Shown one piece after another: positions 7,108-13,857 of a stretch of 15,444 nt of DNA; the stretch's first letter is position 1; each line of letters opens with the position of its first letter. The notes beneath the pieces are model-generated. The model had not been told where the DNA came from and did not search any database. It saw nothing but the letters and a program-made list of their open reading frames with translations. Origin of the DNA: JAVVRI01 sp036654795. GTDB taxonomy: Bacteria > Bacteroidota > Bacteroidia > Bacteroidales > Tannerellaceae. Position numbers and translations under genes: made by a program. The stretch covers positions 1 to 15,444 of the forward strand of contig JAVVRI010000075.1 of NCBI GenBank assembly GCA_036654795.1, read 5' to 3'.

Positions 7108-7518
7108 ATGGCACTAAAAAGACGAACAAAAGTAAATGAAACCTTCAGCATGGCATCTATGACAGACGTCATCTTTCTGCTGTTGATTTTCTTTATGGTT
7201 ACCTCTACCGTGGTCATTCCGAATGCCATCAAAGTGACGCTGCCCCAAGCTAAACAGCAGACGGCAGCCAAACCGCTTACGCGGGTAACGATTGATGAGA
7301 ATCTGAATTATTACGTAGCCTTTGGCAACCAGCGGGAAGTACAAGTCTCATTTGACGAGATCACTCCTTTTCTGCAAGGAAGTTATGCAAAAGAACCGGA
7401 AATGTTTGTGGCGCTTTATGCCGACGAAACGGTACCTTATAAAGAAATCGTAAAAATATTGAACATAGCGAACGAAAATAAATTTAAGATGGTGCTTGCC
7501 ACCCGTCCGCAGAAATAA
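7108..7518 (+). CDS. exbD: ExbD/TolR-family protein
   Basis: A 136-residue partner of ExbB. A basic N-terminus (MALKRRTK) leads into one membrane helix at about 19-37. The helix carries the essential proton-path aspartate, here Asp20 in SMASMTDVIFLLLIFFMV, matching the family pattern MTDVxFxLLxFFM. The remaining ~100 residues are the periplasmic domain. The gene lies 8 bases after ExbB and 5 before the transducer. Only one ExbD copy is present, whereas some Bacteroidetes loci carry two. Confidence 0.94.
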   Translation: MALKRRTKVNETFSMASMTDVIFLLLIFFMVTSTVVIPNAIKVTLPQAKQQTAAKPLTRVTIDENLNYYVAFGNQREVQVSFDEITPFLQGSYAKEPEMFVALYADETVPYKEIVKILNIANENKFKMVLATRPQK

Positions 7519-7523
7519 CAATT

Positions 7524-8372
7524 ATGAAGTTTAATAAAGATGACCTATATGGTGTAGCAGGCTCTGTCGCATTCCACTTGGTTCTGCTGCTTATTCTCTG
7601 GTACTCGGTACTTCGTACTATTGTGCCGGAAGAAGATGGCGGTGTGTTGGTCAACTTTGGTAATGTGGATGCCGCAGCGGGTACCTTTGAACCGAAGTAC
7701 ACCGGACAGGAACTGCCCGAGGAAACGACTACTCCGCCCCCTCCAACCCCGGAACCCAAGGTGGAAGCACCCAAGGAAGAGGTGATTACGCAGGACTTGG
7801 AAGAAAGCGTGGCTATCGCTGACGCCAAGAAGAAAAAAGAAAAAGAGCGTAAGGAGGTAGAAGAGCGTAAGCGTAAAGAAGAGCAAGAAAAAGATCGCCT
7901 CCACAAGGTGGAAGCCGAAAAGAAGCGTCTGGCCGATGTGCAGCGTAAAAAGGAGCAAGCTATCAGTAACAAGGTGGCCGGTGCTTTTGGTATGGGGGGC
8001 GCTGCCGGTAATAGTCAAGGTGACGCAGCAAGTGGCACAGGTAACCAGGGAAGTCCTTTCGGCAACTCCGACCACGGAGCCAATGAAGGGGTAGGTGGTT
8101 ATGGCTCGTTCAACTTGAATGGTCGTTCGATTGGTGCAGGTGGCCTGCCTCGTCCGGCTTATACTATTCAGGAAGAGGGACGTATTGTAATCAATATCAC
8201 TGTGAATACGAAGGGGGATGTGATCTTTGCCGAGATTGGTAAGGGTACCAATATAGACAACGGCTCTATGCGCAAGAGTGCGATTGAGGCTGCCAGACGT
8301 GCAAGGTTTAATAGTATTAATGGTGCAAATAATCAAAGTGGTACGATTACGTACCGATATTCATTTAAATAA
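7524..8372 (+). CDS. TonB-family energy transducer with TolA-like middle
   Basis: A 282-residue transducer expected to link ExbB-ExbD to the outer membrane. The N-terminal helix (about 11-30) holds SVAFH (Ser14, His18), the SxxxH pattern that TonB uses to couple to ExbB. A Pro-rich segment follows at about 67-85 (TTTPPPPTPEPKVE), then a highly charged Lys/Glu coiled coil at about 99-150, as in TolA. Next comes a Gly/Asn/Ser-rich linker at about 151-205. The C-terminal domain, about 210-282, is TonB-like (GRIVINITVNTKGDV ... SAIEAARRARFN ... TYRYSF). The mix of TonB ends and a TolA-style middle makes the exact partner uncertain. The gene follows ExbD by 5 bases and precedes the EamA gene by 3. 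Confidence 0.9.
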   Translation: MKFNKDDLYGVAGSVAFHLVLLLILWYSVLRTIVPEEDGGVLVNFGNVDAAAGTFEPKYTGQELPEETTTPPPPTPEPKVEAPKEEVITQDLEESVAIADAKKKKEKERKEVEERKRKEEQEKDRLHKVEAEKKRLADVQRKKEQAISNKVAGAFGMGGAAGNSQGDAASGTGNQGSPFGNSDHGANEGVGGYGSFNLNGRSIGAGGLPRPAYTIQEEGRIVINITVNTKGDVIFAEIGKGTNIDNGSMRKSAIEAARRARFNSINGANNQSGTITYRYSFK

Positions 8373-8375
8373 AAT

Positions 8376-9314
8376 ATGAGCAATCTGAAAGGCTTTGCCT
8401 ATGGCATTGTAACATCGGCTACGTTTGGTCTGATTCCGTTGTTTACCTTGCCGCTAATGGGTGAAGGTTTACGCTTTGACTCGATTCTGTTCTATCGGTT
8501 TTTGTTTGCTACGTTGGCGCTGGTTGCGTTGATGCGCGGTAAAAAAGAATCGTTTCGTATTGACAGACGTGAGATACCGGTACTTATCCTGCTGGGTTTC
8601 TTTTATACGATGTCAGCGATGTTTCTCTTTTGGGGATATACTTTTATGTCTGCCGGAATTGCTACGACGCTTCACTTTACCTATCCGGTCTTTGTTACAT
8701 TGATTATGATGATTGTCTTTAAAGAGAAAACATCATGGATTACGATGGTGGCTGTCGGGTTGGCTATTTGTGGCGTGGCGCGCTTATCCATTGGGGATGG
8801 CGAGGTGGACATAAGCCTGATTGGTGTGGTGATTGTGTTGTTGTCTGCAGTAGGTTATGCGCTCTACATTGTGACGGTCAACAAGTCGCGTGTAAAAGCC
8901 ATGACGGGGCGTAAGCTGACGCTCTATGTTTTTGTTGTCAGCACCTTCCTGTTTCTGATGAATGCGATGGCTAATGGCGGGTTGCAATCGATAAGTAGTG
9001 GGGCTTCGTGGGCTAACCTGATCTTATTGGCTATTGTGCCGACGGTTATTTCTAATATCACACTGATTCATGCTGTACAGTATATTGGTTCCACCCTTAC
9101 TGCCGTGCTTGGGGCACTTGAGCCGGTAACAGCTGTCTGCGTAGGAATCCTGCTATTCAGTGAGCCTTTTACGGCAAATCTGGCTTTGGGCATTTTGCTC
9201 ATTTTGACAGCAGTTACTTTGATTATCCTTTCTAAATCCATTCAGCAGACACTTTCCAGAAGTGTCCGCATCTTGCGGGCGCATTTTCTTAGCAACAGAC
9301 CAGGACGAAACTAA
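8376..9314 (+). CDS. EamA (DMT) family transporter
   Basis: A 312-residue inner-membrane protein with about ten helices in two EamA repeats. The first repeat begins GFAYGIVTSATFGLIPLFTL and includes AGIATTLHFTYPVFVTL. The second includes VVIVLLSAVGYALYIVTVNK and the family's ending pattern, LTAVLGALEPVTAVCVGILLF. The ~25-residue tail after the last helix is basic (SRSVRILRAHF). Such proteins export or import amino acids, nucleosides or other small metabolites; the substrate cannot be told here. It begins 3 bases after the TonB-like gene, so it is the last gene of that operon. Its final 26 bases overlap the end of menA on the other strand. Confidence 0.9.
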   Translation: MSNLKGFAYGIVTSATFGLIPLFTLPLMGEGLRFDSILFYRFLFATLALVALMRGKKESFRIDRREIPVLILLGFFYTMSAMFLFWGYTFMSAGIATTLHFTYPVFVTLIMMIVFKEKTSWITMVAVGLAICGVARLSIGDGEVDISLIGVVIVLLSAVGYALYIVTVNKSRVKAMTGRKLTLYVFVVSTFLFLMNAMANGGLQSISSGASWANLILLAIVPTVISNITLIHAVQYIGSTLTAVLGALEPVTAVCVGILLFSEPFTANLALGILLILTAVTLIILSKSIQQTLSRSVRILRAHFLSNRPGRN

Positions 9315-10176
9315 GCAGAAGGGCGAAGAGGAGGACATTCCTTGCTGTATGGGCTAAGGTCTTGTTTAATGCTTTGCCTTCAAACTGCGTCATTTCCCTC
9401 CAAGTAAGAAGAAAAAGGAGGAGGAAGCCGGCGAACAGCAGACTGATCCACCATGCGCTCCGCGTAATCAGCGGTAGGGCAAGAAGCAGTGCCAGCCCTC
9501 CATTAATCAGATAGAACATCCTCCCGAACGTGCGGCCGAACAATACAATCGTCGTGCGTTTGCCGGCAGCTTTGTCTTGTGCATAATCTCGATAGTTGTT
9601 TACCACCAGAATATTGATGGATAGCAACCCCAATGCTATCGATAACAGAAGCGATTCGGAGGAGAAACAAGATGCTTGTACGTAGTAGGTGAAGCAAACC
9701 GGAATCACCCCGTAGAAGAGCAATACGCATACATCCCCCAGCCCGTTATAAGCCAGTGGATAGGGGCCAGCCGAATAAGCCAGTACGCAGACAGCAATGG
9801 CTATGCCAACCGCTATCAATTCCCATCCTCCATAAAACAGCAATAGGCAGCCACAACCGCACGCCAGTCCCAGCGTAAAAAGCGTTCCTCTGAGCATGGC
9901 TTTGGGTGTAATCCATCCAGAAGCTACCGCACGTTCAGGTCCGAGCCGATCCTCCTTGTCCGCTCCCTTTTTGAAGTCGAAGTAATCGTTTGCAAAGTTG
10001 CTGGCTATCTGTGCCAGCAAAGCCACTAGTAGGCAGAGTAGGGCAGGTGTACCTCGAAATACTCCGTCCCGATAGGCCAAAGCTACCCCAAGCAATACCG
10101 GACTAAGTGACGCCGGCAGCGTTTTAGGCCGTGCGGCCTCTATCCATGCCTTTATCCGGCTCTTTTCCTTTTCCAT
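9289..10176 (-). CDS. menA: 1,4-dihydroxy-2-naphthoate polyprenyltransferase
   Basis: Attaches the isoprenoid tail to 1,4-dihydroxy-2-naphthoate in menaquinone synthesis, in the inner membrane. Of UbiA type, 295 residues with about eight or nine helices. The first Asp motif is NDYFDFKKGADKEDR (63-77) and the second is NNYRDYAQDKAAGKRT (193-208); both bind prenyl diphosphate and magnesium. ARPKTLPAS near the start is characteristic of MenA. The ATG at 10176 is chosen: an in-frame GTG at 10203 overlaps the promoter's -7 element and could not lie on the transcript. No other men gene is in the window. The 3' end overlaps the EamA gene by 26 bases. Confidence 0.95.
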   Translation of the reverse strand: MEKEKSRIKAWIEAARPKTLPASLSPVLLGVALAYRDGVFRGTPALLCLLVALLAQIASNFANDYFDFKKGADKEDRLGPERAVASGWITPKAMLRGTLFTLGLACGCGCLLLFYGGWELIAVGIAIAVCVLAYSAGPYPLAYNGLGDVCVLLFYGVIPVCFTYYVQASCFSSESLLLSIALGLLSINILVVNNYRDYAQDKAAGKRTTIVLFGRTFGRMFYLINGGLALLLALPLITRSAWWISLLFAGFLLLFLLTWREMTQFEGKALNKTLAHTARNVLLFALLLSFVLVCC

Positions 10177-10202
10177 CTTTTCTATTTGTTCTGATTTAAT
10201 CA

Positions 10203-10210
10203 CAAAAGTA
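10203..10210 (-). promoter_or_regulatory. -7 element for menA
   Basis: On the minus strand this reads TACTTTTG, a full match to TAnnTTTG, 26 bases upstream of the chosen menA ATG. It overlaps the alternative GTG start, which argues against that start. A -33 motif is not obvious. Confidence 0.5.
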
Positions 10211-10229
10211 AAACAAAAAACATATTCAC

Positions 10230-10261
10230 TTGTTTTTTTGGATATAAATCGTTTATCTTTG
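10230..10261 (+). promoter_or_regulatory. Promoter of the small secreted protein
   Basis: TATCTTTG at 10254-10261 is a full -7 match, with TTG at 10230-10232 spaced 21 bases upstream as a -33 element. The ATG begins only four bases after the -7 element, so the transcript would start at or near the start codon. Confidence 0.6.
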
Positions 10262-10265
10262 TGGC

Positions 10266-10664
10266 ATGAAGAATTGTCTGTTTATAATTGGTGTGTTTCT
10301 GAGTCTTTTTCTGTTTGTTCCCATGGAGGATGCAAGCAGAGATGAGATGTGTGCTGACGCATGCGAAACAGTCATGCAGAAGAATGCCATTGCAGACATG
10401 GAGCATCATCTGGCTGTGCTGAGCAGCGAACTTAAAGAAAGTAACGCGCTCACCCCGCGTCGGAATATACAGACTACAAGTTTTACTTTAGATATACGGT
10501 TACATCAAGGCGCTGTGCGCGTACTTCAAGACTATTTGGTTAAGGGGCATGACCGGCTTCGCCAAGTATCCGAAAGTGTATCAATTAGTCAAACCATTAA
10601 CTATTACACCCTCCTTTGCCGCACTGGGTATCACATATACACTTTGCGGAAAATTCTTATTTAA
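10266..10664 (+). CDS. Small predicted secreted protein, unknown function
   Basis: 132 residues. Residues 1-19 form a signal-peptide-like hydrophobic stretch (MKNCLFIIGVFLSLFLFVP), followed by a polar, acidic segment containing MEDASRDEMCADACE with two cysteines. The middle is amphipathic (ADMEHHLAVLSSELKESN) and the end is YHIYTLRKILI. No membrane segment follows the signal, so the product is likely periplasmic or secreted. I recognise no family. The start at 10266 is favoured because it supplies the signal sequence, but it lies very close to the promoter; the next ATG (10323) would give a shorter product without a signal. It is divergent from menA. Confidence 0.6.
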   Translation: MKNCLFIIGVFLSLFLFVPMEDASRDEMCADACETVMQKNAIADMEHHLAVLSSELKESNALTPRRNIQTTSFTLDIRLHQGAVRVLQDYLVKGHDRLRQVSESVSISQTINYYTLLCRTGYHIYTLRKILI

Positions 10665-10790
10665 TCCATTTGCTGATTTGTTTCTTTTTTTAGTGTGTAC
10701 AAAGCCCTGTGCTTTTGTATCCCTTTTGTTATGGCTTCTAATAAAACCGGATGGCCGCCGGATTATATTTACTTTTAAAACCGTACAATT

Positions 10791-10997
10791 ATGTCAGCAA
10801 ATAAAGCAAAATTACCGATTTATGTATATGTTATTATTACGATCATTGGTTGCGTACTAGCTTGTAGTTCTATTATATCCAATGACTTCCTTAAATTAAT
10901 TCTTGTCATGGCCGCACTTTTTGTGGGTCTGTATGGCATTATGAAAGGTCTCAGTAGCCCAGCTACAGAAGAAGAGCCTGCTACCGATAACAAATGA
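10791..10997 (+). CDS. Small two-helix membrane protein, 68 residues
   Basis: After a short basic N-terminus (MSANKAKLP), helices lie at about 12-30 and 34-54, and a polar acidic tail follows (SSPATEEEPATDNK). It is inner-membrane by prediction and of unknown function. The next small gene begins 52 bases later and encodes a protein of the same size and topology with a similar Pro-Ala-Lys/Glu ending, so the two may act together or be distant paralogues. The codons and clean hydrophobic pattern support a real gene. Confidence 0.65.
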   Translation: MSANKAKLPIYVYVIITIIGCVLACSSIISNDFLKLILVMAALFVGLYGIMKGLSSPATEEEPATDNK

Positions 10998-11049
10998 ATA
11001 AGAACGTTTTGATTATATAAACTTTATCACACAAAATTAGTTATAAAAA

Positions 11050-11244
11050 ATGAAACTGAACAAAGATTTAATTGATGCCATCATGATGTTGTCATTCATT
11101 TCGCTCGTATTAGTAGTAACAACCCCTTTCGATAATTTAGTGACAAAGGATGTTGTAATGGCTATTCTTGGTGTCTTGGGTTCGGCTATGGTTGTGCTCC
11201 GTGTGATTGCCATACGCCAGACACCTGCCAAAGAGGAATTTTAA
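11050..11244 (+). CDS. Small two-helix membrane protein, 64 residues
   Basis: The N-terminus is MKLNKDLIDA. Two helices follow at about 9-26 (MMLSFISLVLVV) and 35-55 (VVMAILGVLGSAMVVLRVI), and the tail is short and charged (RQTPAKEEF). It resembles the preceding small protein in size and layout, though residue identity looks low. It is probably transcribed with it. Function is unknown. Confidence 0.65.
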   Translation: MKLNKDLIDAIMMLSFISLVLVVTTPFDNLVTKDVVMAILGVLGSAMVVLRVIAIRQTPAKEEF

Positions 11245-11269
11245 AGTATATAGGCGAATATACTAATTG

Positions 11270-11415
11270 AATGTCCGTTTGGTTCCCTTTTTTGTCGTTA
11301 CGGGTGGAGTCCTGTGATTAAATAGTCTGACTTTATATATTTTCTTGTAATAATTTACTGTTCAATTAGATTATGACAGTTATCTTTGTCAGGCAAAAAA
11401 GGGAACTAGGACATT
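11270..11415. repeat. Inverted-repeat unit enclosing the antiporter promoter
   Basis: The left arm is AATGTCC (11270-11276), a five-base gap, then GTTCCCTTTTTTG (11282-11294). The right arm is the complement: CAAAAAAGGGAAC (11394-11406), a two-base gap, then GGACATT (11409-11415). This gives 20 paired bases in two perfect blocks around a 99-base interior. The interior holds a full -7 promoter element directed at the antiporter, just inside the right arm. The geometry resembles Bacteroides invertible promoters; a small terminal-inverted-repeat element is the alternative. Confidence 0.7.
11381..11388 (+). promoter_or_regulatory. -7 element for the cation antiporter
   Basis: TATCTTTG is a full match to TAnnTTTG, giving a leader of about 50 bases before the ATG at 11444. 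It lies five bases inside the right inverted-repeat arm. The -33 region (TTACTG near 11355-11360) is weak. Confidence 0.6.
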
Positions 11416-11443
11416 TAAGATATAATTAAGATAATAGAAAACT

Positions 11444-12391
11444 ATGGTAACAAGCATTACCTTACTCTTACTTTCACTCGTTGCGCTTTATATCGGAGCA
11501 GATTGGCTTGTACAAGGCAGTTCGGCATTAGCCATAAAAGCAAAAATCTCTCCTCTCGTAGTCGGACTTACGGTTGTTGCTTTTGGCACAAGTGCTCCGG
11601 AGCTAGTCGTCAGCCTAAACGCTGCTTTGGCCGGTCAGGGAGACATAGCAATTGGTAATGTAGTCGGTTCGAACATCTTCAATATCTGCTTTATTTTGGG
11701 GGTATCAGCTATGATTTATCCCATTCAGGCAAAGAAACAATTGGTCAAGATTGATATTCCTATTATGCTGCTTGCGGCTGCCTTGTTTACTGTTTTCTTT
11801 TGGGGTGGACATCTGGGGCGTATTGAGGGGGCTATCTTTGTGCTTGGCGTGATTGTTTATACGCTTTTTAGTCTTTATTATTCTCGCAAAAAGGGGCTGG
11901 AGGCTTCGGAGGATTTGCTTCCTTCGTCACAGCCGCGTCGTCATTGGGCAATGGATCTGATCTATATGGCCGGTGGGCTGGTTGTGCTTGTTTTTGCTTC
12001 GCAGTTGTTGGTGGACAATGCCGTTACAATTGCCCAAAGTTTGGGCATCAGCGAGGCTGTTATTGCTCTTACGATTGTTGCTGCCGGTACGAGCATGCCT
12101 GAACTGGCTACCTCGGTTGTGGCTGCTATTAAGCGTAACCCTGAGATTGCGGTAGGAAACATAGTAGGCTCCAATCTGTTTAATATTCTGACGATTTTGG
12201 GGGTCACTTCGCTGGTGCAACCTATCGAAGCGCAGGCGGTGAACCATCTGGATCTGCTGGTTATGCTGGGTGTTTCGTTTCTGTTGCTTCCGTTGATCCG
12301 TAGTGGTCAGAAGATTTCTCGTACGGAAGGGGCTGTGTTGGTTTTGATCTATCTAGGTTATACCTTTTGGCTACTTCATAGTCTGATTTAA
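11444..12391 (+). CDS. Calcium/sodium antiporter, YrbG/CaxA type
   Basis: A 315-residue inner-membrane exchanger of the CaCA superfamily with about ten helices in two inverted halves. Each half carries a complete alpha-repeat: GTSAPEL (48-54) with GNVVGSNIFN (71-80), and GTSMPEL (215-221) with GNIVGSNLFN (238-247). The acidic residue in each GTSxPEL is the cation ligand. A hydrophilic loop between the halves (about 148-170) is short, as in prokaryotic members. It probably exchanges calcium for sodium or protons; ion choice cannot be read from sequence. Its promoter is inside the inverted-repeat unit at 11270-11415, so expression may be switchable. It is convergent with the MATE gene. Confidence 0.94.
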   Translation: MVTSITLLLLSLVALYIGADWLVQGSSALAIKAKISPLVVGLTVVAFGTSAPELVVSLNAALAGQGDIAIGNVVGSNIFNICFILGVSAMIYPIQAKKQLVKIDIPIMLLAAALFTVFFWGGHLGRIEGAIFVLGVIVYTLFSLYYSRKKGLEASEDLLPSSQPRRHWAMDLIYMAGGLVVLVFASQLLVDNAVTIAQSLGISEAVIALTIVAAGTSMPELATSVVAAIKRNPEIAVGNIVGSNLFNILTILGVTSLVQPIEAQAVNHLDLLVMLGVSFLLLPLIRSGQKISRTEGAVLVLIYLGYTFWLLHSLI

Positions 12392-12410
12392 ATATCCCGT
12401 TAGAAAAAAA

Positions 12411-12473
12411 GAATAGCTCACGAGCGAAAAAGAATAGCTCACGAGCTATTTATTTTCGCTCGTGAGCTATTTC
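12411..12473. terminator. Nested hairpin cluster between convergent genes
   Basis: AATAGCTCACGAGCGAAAA (12412-12430) pairs perfectly with 12453-12471, a 19-base stem. The loop between them holds AATAGCTCACGAGCTATT (12433-12450), which folds on itself with 8 base pairs and can also pair with the right arm over 14 bases. A-runs precede and T-runs follow. It fills most of the 86-base gap between the antiporter and MATE stops and probably terminates both. Confidence 0.85.
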
Positions 12474-12477
12474 TATT

Positions 12478-13827
12478 TTAGATATTGACTTCTTTTTTAC
12501 ATAATGCTTGCGAAGTGATTTTATTGAACCTTCTCCACAGAAGCATACCTAATATCGTCAGGCTAATGGGAAAGCCGAACCAGATGCCGAAGGCGCCCCA
12601 TCCTAAGGTGAAGCCGCAAAGGTAACCGATTGGTAGCGACAGCCCCATGTGGCAGATTATAGCCATCCATGCCATATACTTTACGTCGCTAATACCCCTA
12701 AGGGCGTTTGCAAACCCGTCTCCAATCTGATAAAGAATGACTGAGTAGGAGAGGAGGGCAACGATGGCCGTTACCTCCGGCTCGTTAGTGAACAGCTGGC
12801 CGATCTGATTGCGCAGCAGGAAGACAAGCATCATAACGAAGAGTGCTATCATCAAAATAATATGCAGTCCGGCAAAGGAGGCGCGGCGTACGTTCTGCCA
12901 GTCACCCCATCCCCGATAGCTGCTGACGCGAATGGCTACTGCCGCCGCAATGCCGTAATAGAGCATAAAGCCAAGGGTTGTCACTACGCCCGCAATCTGA
13001 TGCGCCGCCAAGGCGGCGGTACCAATCCATCCCATCATAATTACACTCAGGCTGAACGAGCCGGCCTCTACTCCCATCTGAAAGCTTACAGGAAGTCCCA
13101 TGCGTACTAGTTTGCCCATGTGTAGGCGGTTGATCGTTCCTTTGAGGAAACCTTCGCGAAAGCGCTCGTAACGCTTTCCACGCATAAAGATGAAGGCAAA
13201 GGCAACCAGCGTGAGGATACGGCTGAACAGGGTGGATATGCCTGCGCCGGTCAGCCCCATTTCCGGCAGGCCGCCGTGGCCATAGATAAGGAAGTAATTA
13301 CCAATAATGTTGACGATGTTGGCGCCGAGCATGATCCACATAGGCGTCAGTGTGTCCGTTGTTCCGTCGCTAAACTGCTTAAAAGAATTAAACAGCATGG
13401 CAAAGACGACCGATATGAGTTGCAGAATATAATAGGGAACAATATATGGCATCAACTCCTTCGGCTGCTTTAGCAGATCAATATTAAGTAGGAGTGTGAG
13501 CATACAGATGCTAAGTAATACGCCAACAATAAAGTTGATCAGCAAACTGTTGCGGAGCGTTTCGCCAGCCTCCCGGTACTCTTTGCCGGCAAACAACCCA
13601 CCAATGATGGGCGTAAGGCCATACGCAAAGCCCATCCCGGAGATAAAGGCGAGGTTAAAGAAGTTGTTTACAAATGAGGCGGCAGCCAATTCTATTGCGC
13701 TGTGTTGCCCCACCATGATGTTATCGGCAAAGCCGACAATAATAATACCCAATTGCCCCAGCATGATGGGGACGCCCAGTCGGATAGTCTGCCGATAGTG
13801 CTCTTTGTACGTCGAAAATTGTATCAA
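12478..13827 (-). CDS. MATE-family efflux transporter
   Basis: A 449-residue inner-membrane protein with about twelve helices, the normal MATE length, likely exporting organic cations or other compounds in exchange for sodium or protons. The N-terminal pattern RLGVPIMLGQLGIIIVGFAD followed by NIMVGQHS is typical of the NorM branch, and the second half begins near LVRMGLPVSFQMGVEAGSF. The start is a TTG at 13827: an in-frame stop lies two codons upstream and AGGAG sits ten bases before it, while the next Met falls inside helix one. The gene follows the cytosolic cyclophilin by 30 bases on the same strand, so it is the distal gene of that operon. Confidence 0.94.
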   Translation of the reverse strand: MIQFSTYKEHYRQTIRLGVPIMLGQLGIIIVGFADNIMVGQHSAIELAAASFVNNFFNLAFISGMGFAYGLTPIIGGLFAGKEYREAGETLRNSLLINFIVGVLLSICMLTLLLNIDLLKQPKELMPYIVPYYILQLISVVFAMLFNSFKQFSDGTTDTLTPMWIMLGANIVNIIGNYFLIYGHGGLPEMGLTGAGISTLFSRILTLVAFAFIFMRGKRYERFREGFLKGTINRLHMGKLVRMGLPVSFQMGVEAGSFSLSVIMMGWIGTAALAAHQIAGVVTTLGFMLYYGIAAAVAIRVSSYRGWGDWQNVRRASFAGLHIILMIALFVMMLVFLLRNQIGQLFTNEPEVTAIVALLSYSVILYQIGDGFANALRGISDVKYMAWMAIICHMGLSLPIGYLCGFTLGWGAFGIWFGFPISLTILGMLLWRRFNKITSQALCKKEVNI

Positions 13828-13837
13828 TGGTTATGCG

Positions 13838-13842
13838 CTCCT
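13838..13842 (-). promoter_or_regulatory. Ribosome-binding site of the MATE gene
   Basis: AGGAG on the minus strand, ten bases before the TTG at 13827. It supports that unusual start codon, which no upstream ATG could replace. Confidence 0.55.
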
Positions 13843-13857
13843 GTATGTTCTCTTTTA

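Noticed and set aside
6536..7129. 197-codon open frame on the minus strand opposite ExbB
   Set aside because: The plus-strand ExbB motifs are complete; the opposite translation is rich in His and Gln with no recognisable fold.
7545..8336. 263-codon open frame on the minus strand opposite the TonB-like gene
   Set aside because: It mirrors a gene with clear TonB features; its translation is compositionally odd (runs of F, L and T from the complement of the Lys/Glu coil) and has no domain signal.
10177..10203. Longer menA start at an in-frame GTG
   Set aside because: The GTG overlaps the TACTTTTG promoter element and would not be on the transcript.
10699..10720. Weak hairpin AAAGC/GCTTT after the small secreted protein as a terminator
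   Set aside because: The stem is only five base pairs with a poor T tail; not strong enough to call.
10549..10860. 103-codon plus-strand frame overlapping two small genes
   Set aside because: It is out of frame with the secreted protein and the two-helix protein, both of which have better starts and a cleaner signal or helix pattern.
12411..12473. Short repeats that might be a CRISPR array
   Set aside because: Only three units in mixed orientation with almost no spacer between them and no cas genes nearby; a terminator explains them.
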